DNA of 39,967 nucleotides from Bacillota bacterium (GTDB lineage Bacteria > Bacillota > Dethiobacteria > DTU022 > UBA8154). The position numbers and the translations under genes are program-made. Under the pieces are notes generated by a model. It did no database searches. It saw nothing but the letters and a program-made list of their open reading frames with translations, and was not told the DNA's origin. Below are positions 39,723 through 39,967 of this stretch, piece after piece (the stretch's first letter is position 1; each line of letters begins with the position of its first letter). Where the stretch lies: NCBI GenBank assembly GCA_012839215.1, contig DUNV01000130.1, forward strand, positions 1-39,967, written 5' to 3'.

Positions 39723-39967
39723 TGACTTTTCCCACCCCTCAAAAACATTTTTTCCATGATGCTGTTCAAAGAATATTTTTCACAAAACAAATGTAAAGCA
39801 AGTAAAAATAAATTTAACAAGATGACAACTTTAAATGATAAAACGAAAAGACTGGCAAAGCCTAAAAATCCCCCCAACAGGTAAGCTCCCGCATCACCCA
39901 GCATAATTAACCTTTTTTCCTCCCAGGGAAGGTAAATGGCCAGGCCTACCCAGATGGGGGCCAACAA
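39719..39967 (-). CDS. MraY/WecA-like phosphoglycosyl transferase, C-terminal part (5' end outside window)
   Basis: 82 residues visible; the N-terminus lies past the right edge. The motif RLIMLGDAGAYLLGGFLGF near the start of the fragment matches the conserved MLGDAGA helix of MraY/WecA/TagO enzymes, which attach a sugar-1-phosphate to undecaprenyl phosphate. At least two membrane segments are seen. The short, basic C-terminus (IMEKMFLRGGKSH) ends in TGA overlapping DUF3866 by four bases. It is followed by DUF3866-spoIIM and is probably in their operon. Which lipid-linked product it makes cannot be told from this fragment. Confidence 0.7.
   Translation of the reverse strand: MLAPIWVGLAIYLPWEEKRLIMLGDAGAYLLGGFLGFASLFVLSFKVVILLNLFLLALHLFCEKYSLNSIMEKMFLRGGKSH

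Noticed and set aside
1-39967. CRISPR arrays, tRNA/rRNA genes, insertion sequences or prophage
   Set aside because: No direct-repeat arrays, cloverleaf sequences, transposase frames or phage genes were seen; the only recombinase is XerD in its normal context.

Overview
The window comes from a spore-forming, probably strictly anaerobic member of the Clostridia (Peptococcaceae-like Firmicutes). The evidence is a dense run of endospore genes (spoIIM, dacF, spoIIAA-spoIIAB-sigF, spoVAC-AD-AE-AF, gerW, spmA-spmB, spoIIP, YIEGIA, spoIVA), a fused IspH/ribosomal-S1 gene, DUF512 radical-SAM and DUF3866 genes, Gram-positive AGGAGG-type ribosome sites, and many TTG/GTG starts. Every gene I can support lies on the minus strand, so the window is read from 39967 down to 1. 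I see no tRNA, rRNA, CRISPR array, insertion sequence or prophage, and no gene-free stretch longer than 300 bases.

Layout in transcription order. (1) 39967-37933: end of a MraY/WecA-like transferase, DUF3866, spoIIM. (2) 37921-33155: xerD-deoB-pyn-dacF behind a consensus-matching sigma-H promoter, closed by a terminator. (3) 33155-30723: spoIIAA-spoIIAB-sigF behind a second sigma-H promoter, then a J-domain gene broken by an in-frame TAA and an internal terminator hairpin. (4) 30632-30169: a 56-residue membrane protein and a dodecin. (5) 30014-26536: spoVAC-AD-AE-AF. (6) 26456-21376: a degenerate CCA/poly(A)-polymerase-like protein, an M50 protease, trpS, scpA, scpB, ytfI, gerW, terminator. 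(7) 21223-16938: dacB-spmA-spmB-rluB and two unknown proteins. (8) 16923-13393: sigma-A promoter, cmk-plsC-ispH/rpsA, terminator. (9) 13367-9750: DUF1614-spoIIP-YIEGIA-YIEGIA capping subunit-DUF3189. (10) 9724-5291: sigma-A promoter, PDZ/radical-SAM DUF512 gene, der, plsY, gpsA. (11) 5180-3515: sigma-E-type promoter, spoIVA, terminator. (12) 3350-1: a succinyl-CoA-synthetase-family ligase (sucC-sucD-like) and a 4-hydroxybutyryl-CoA dehydratase-like flavoprotein cut by the window edge.

How the parts fit. Sigma-H (entry into sporulation) would switch on spoIIA and also, unusually, xerD-deoB-pyn-dacF. Sigma-F is made here, and sigma-E appears to drive spoIVA. SpoIIM and SpoIIP act in engulfment, SpoIVA in coat assembly, DacB/DacF/SpmA/SpmB in cortex and core maturation, and SpoVA in dipicolinate uptake. 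Interspersed housekeeping genes serve ribosome assembly, phospholipid synthesis, isoprenoids, chromosome condensation and tryptophan charging. The points most worth a second look are the broken J-domain gene with its internal terminator, the AbfD homologue that keeps its Fe-S ligands but lacks two catalytic residues, the sigma-H promoter before xerD, a polymerase-like protein that has lost active-site residues, and several small or unknown genes in the sporulation operons.
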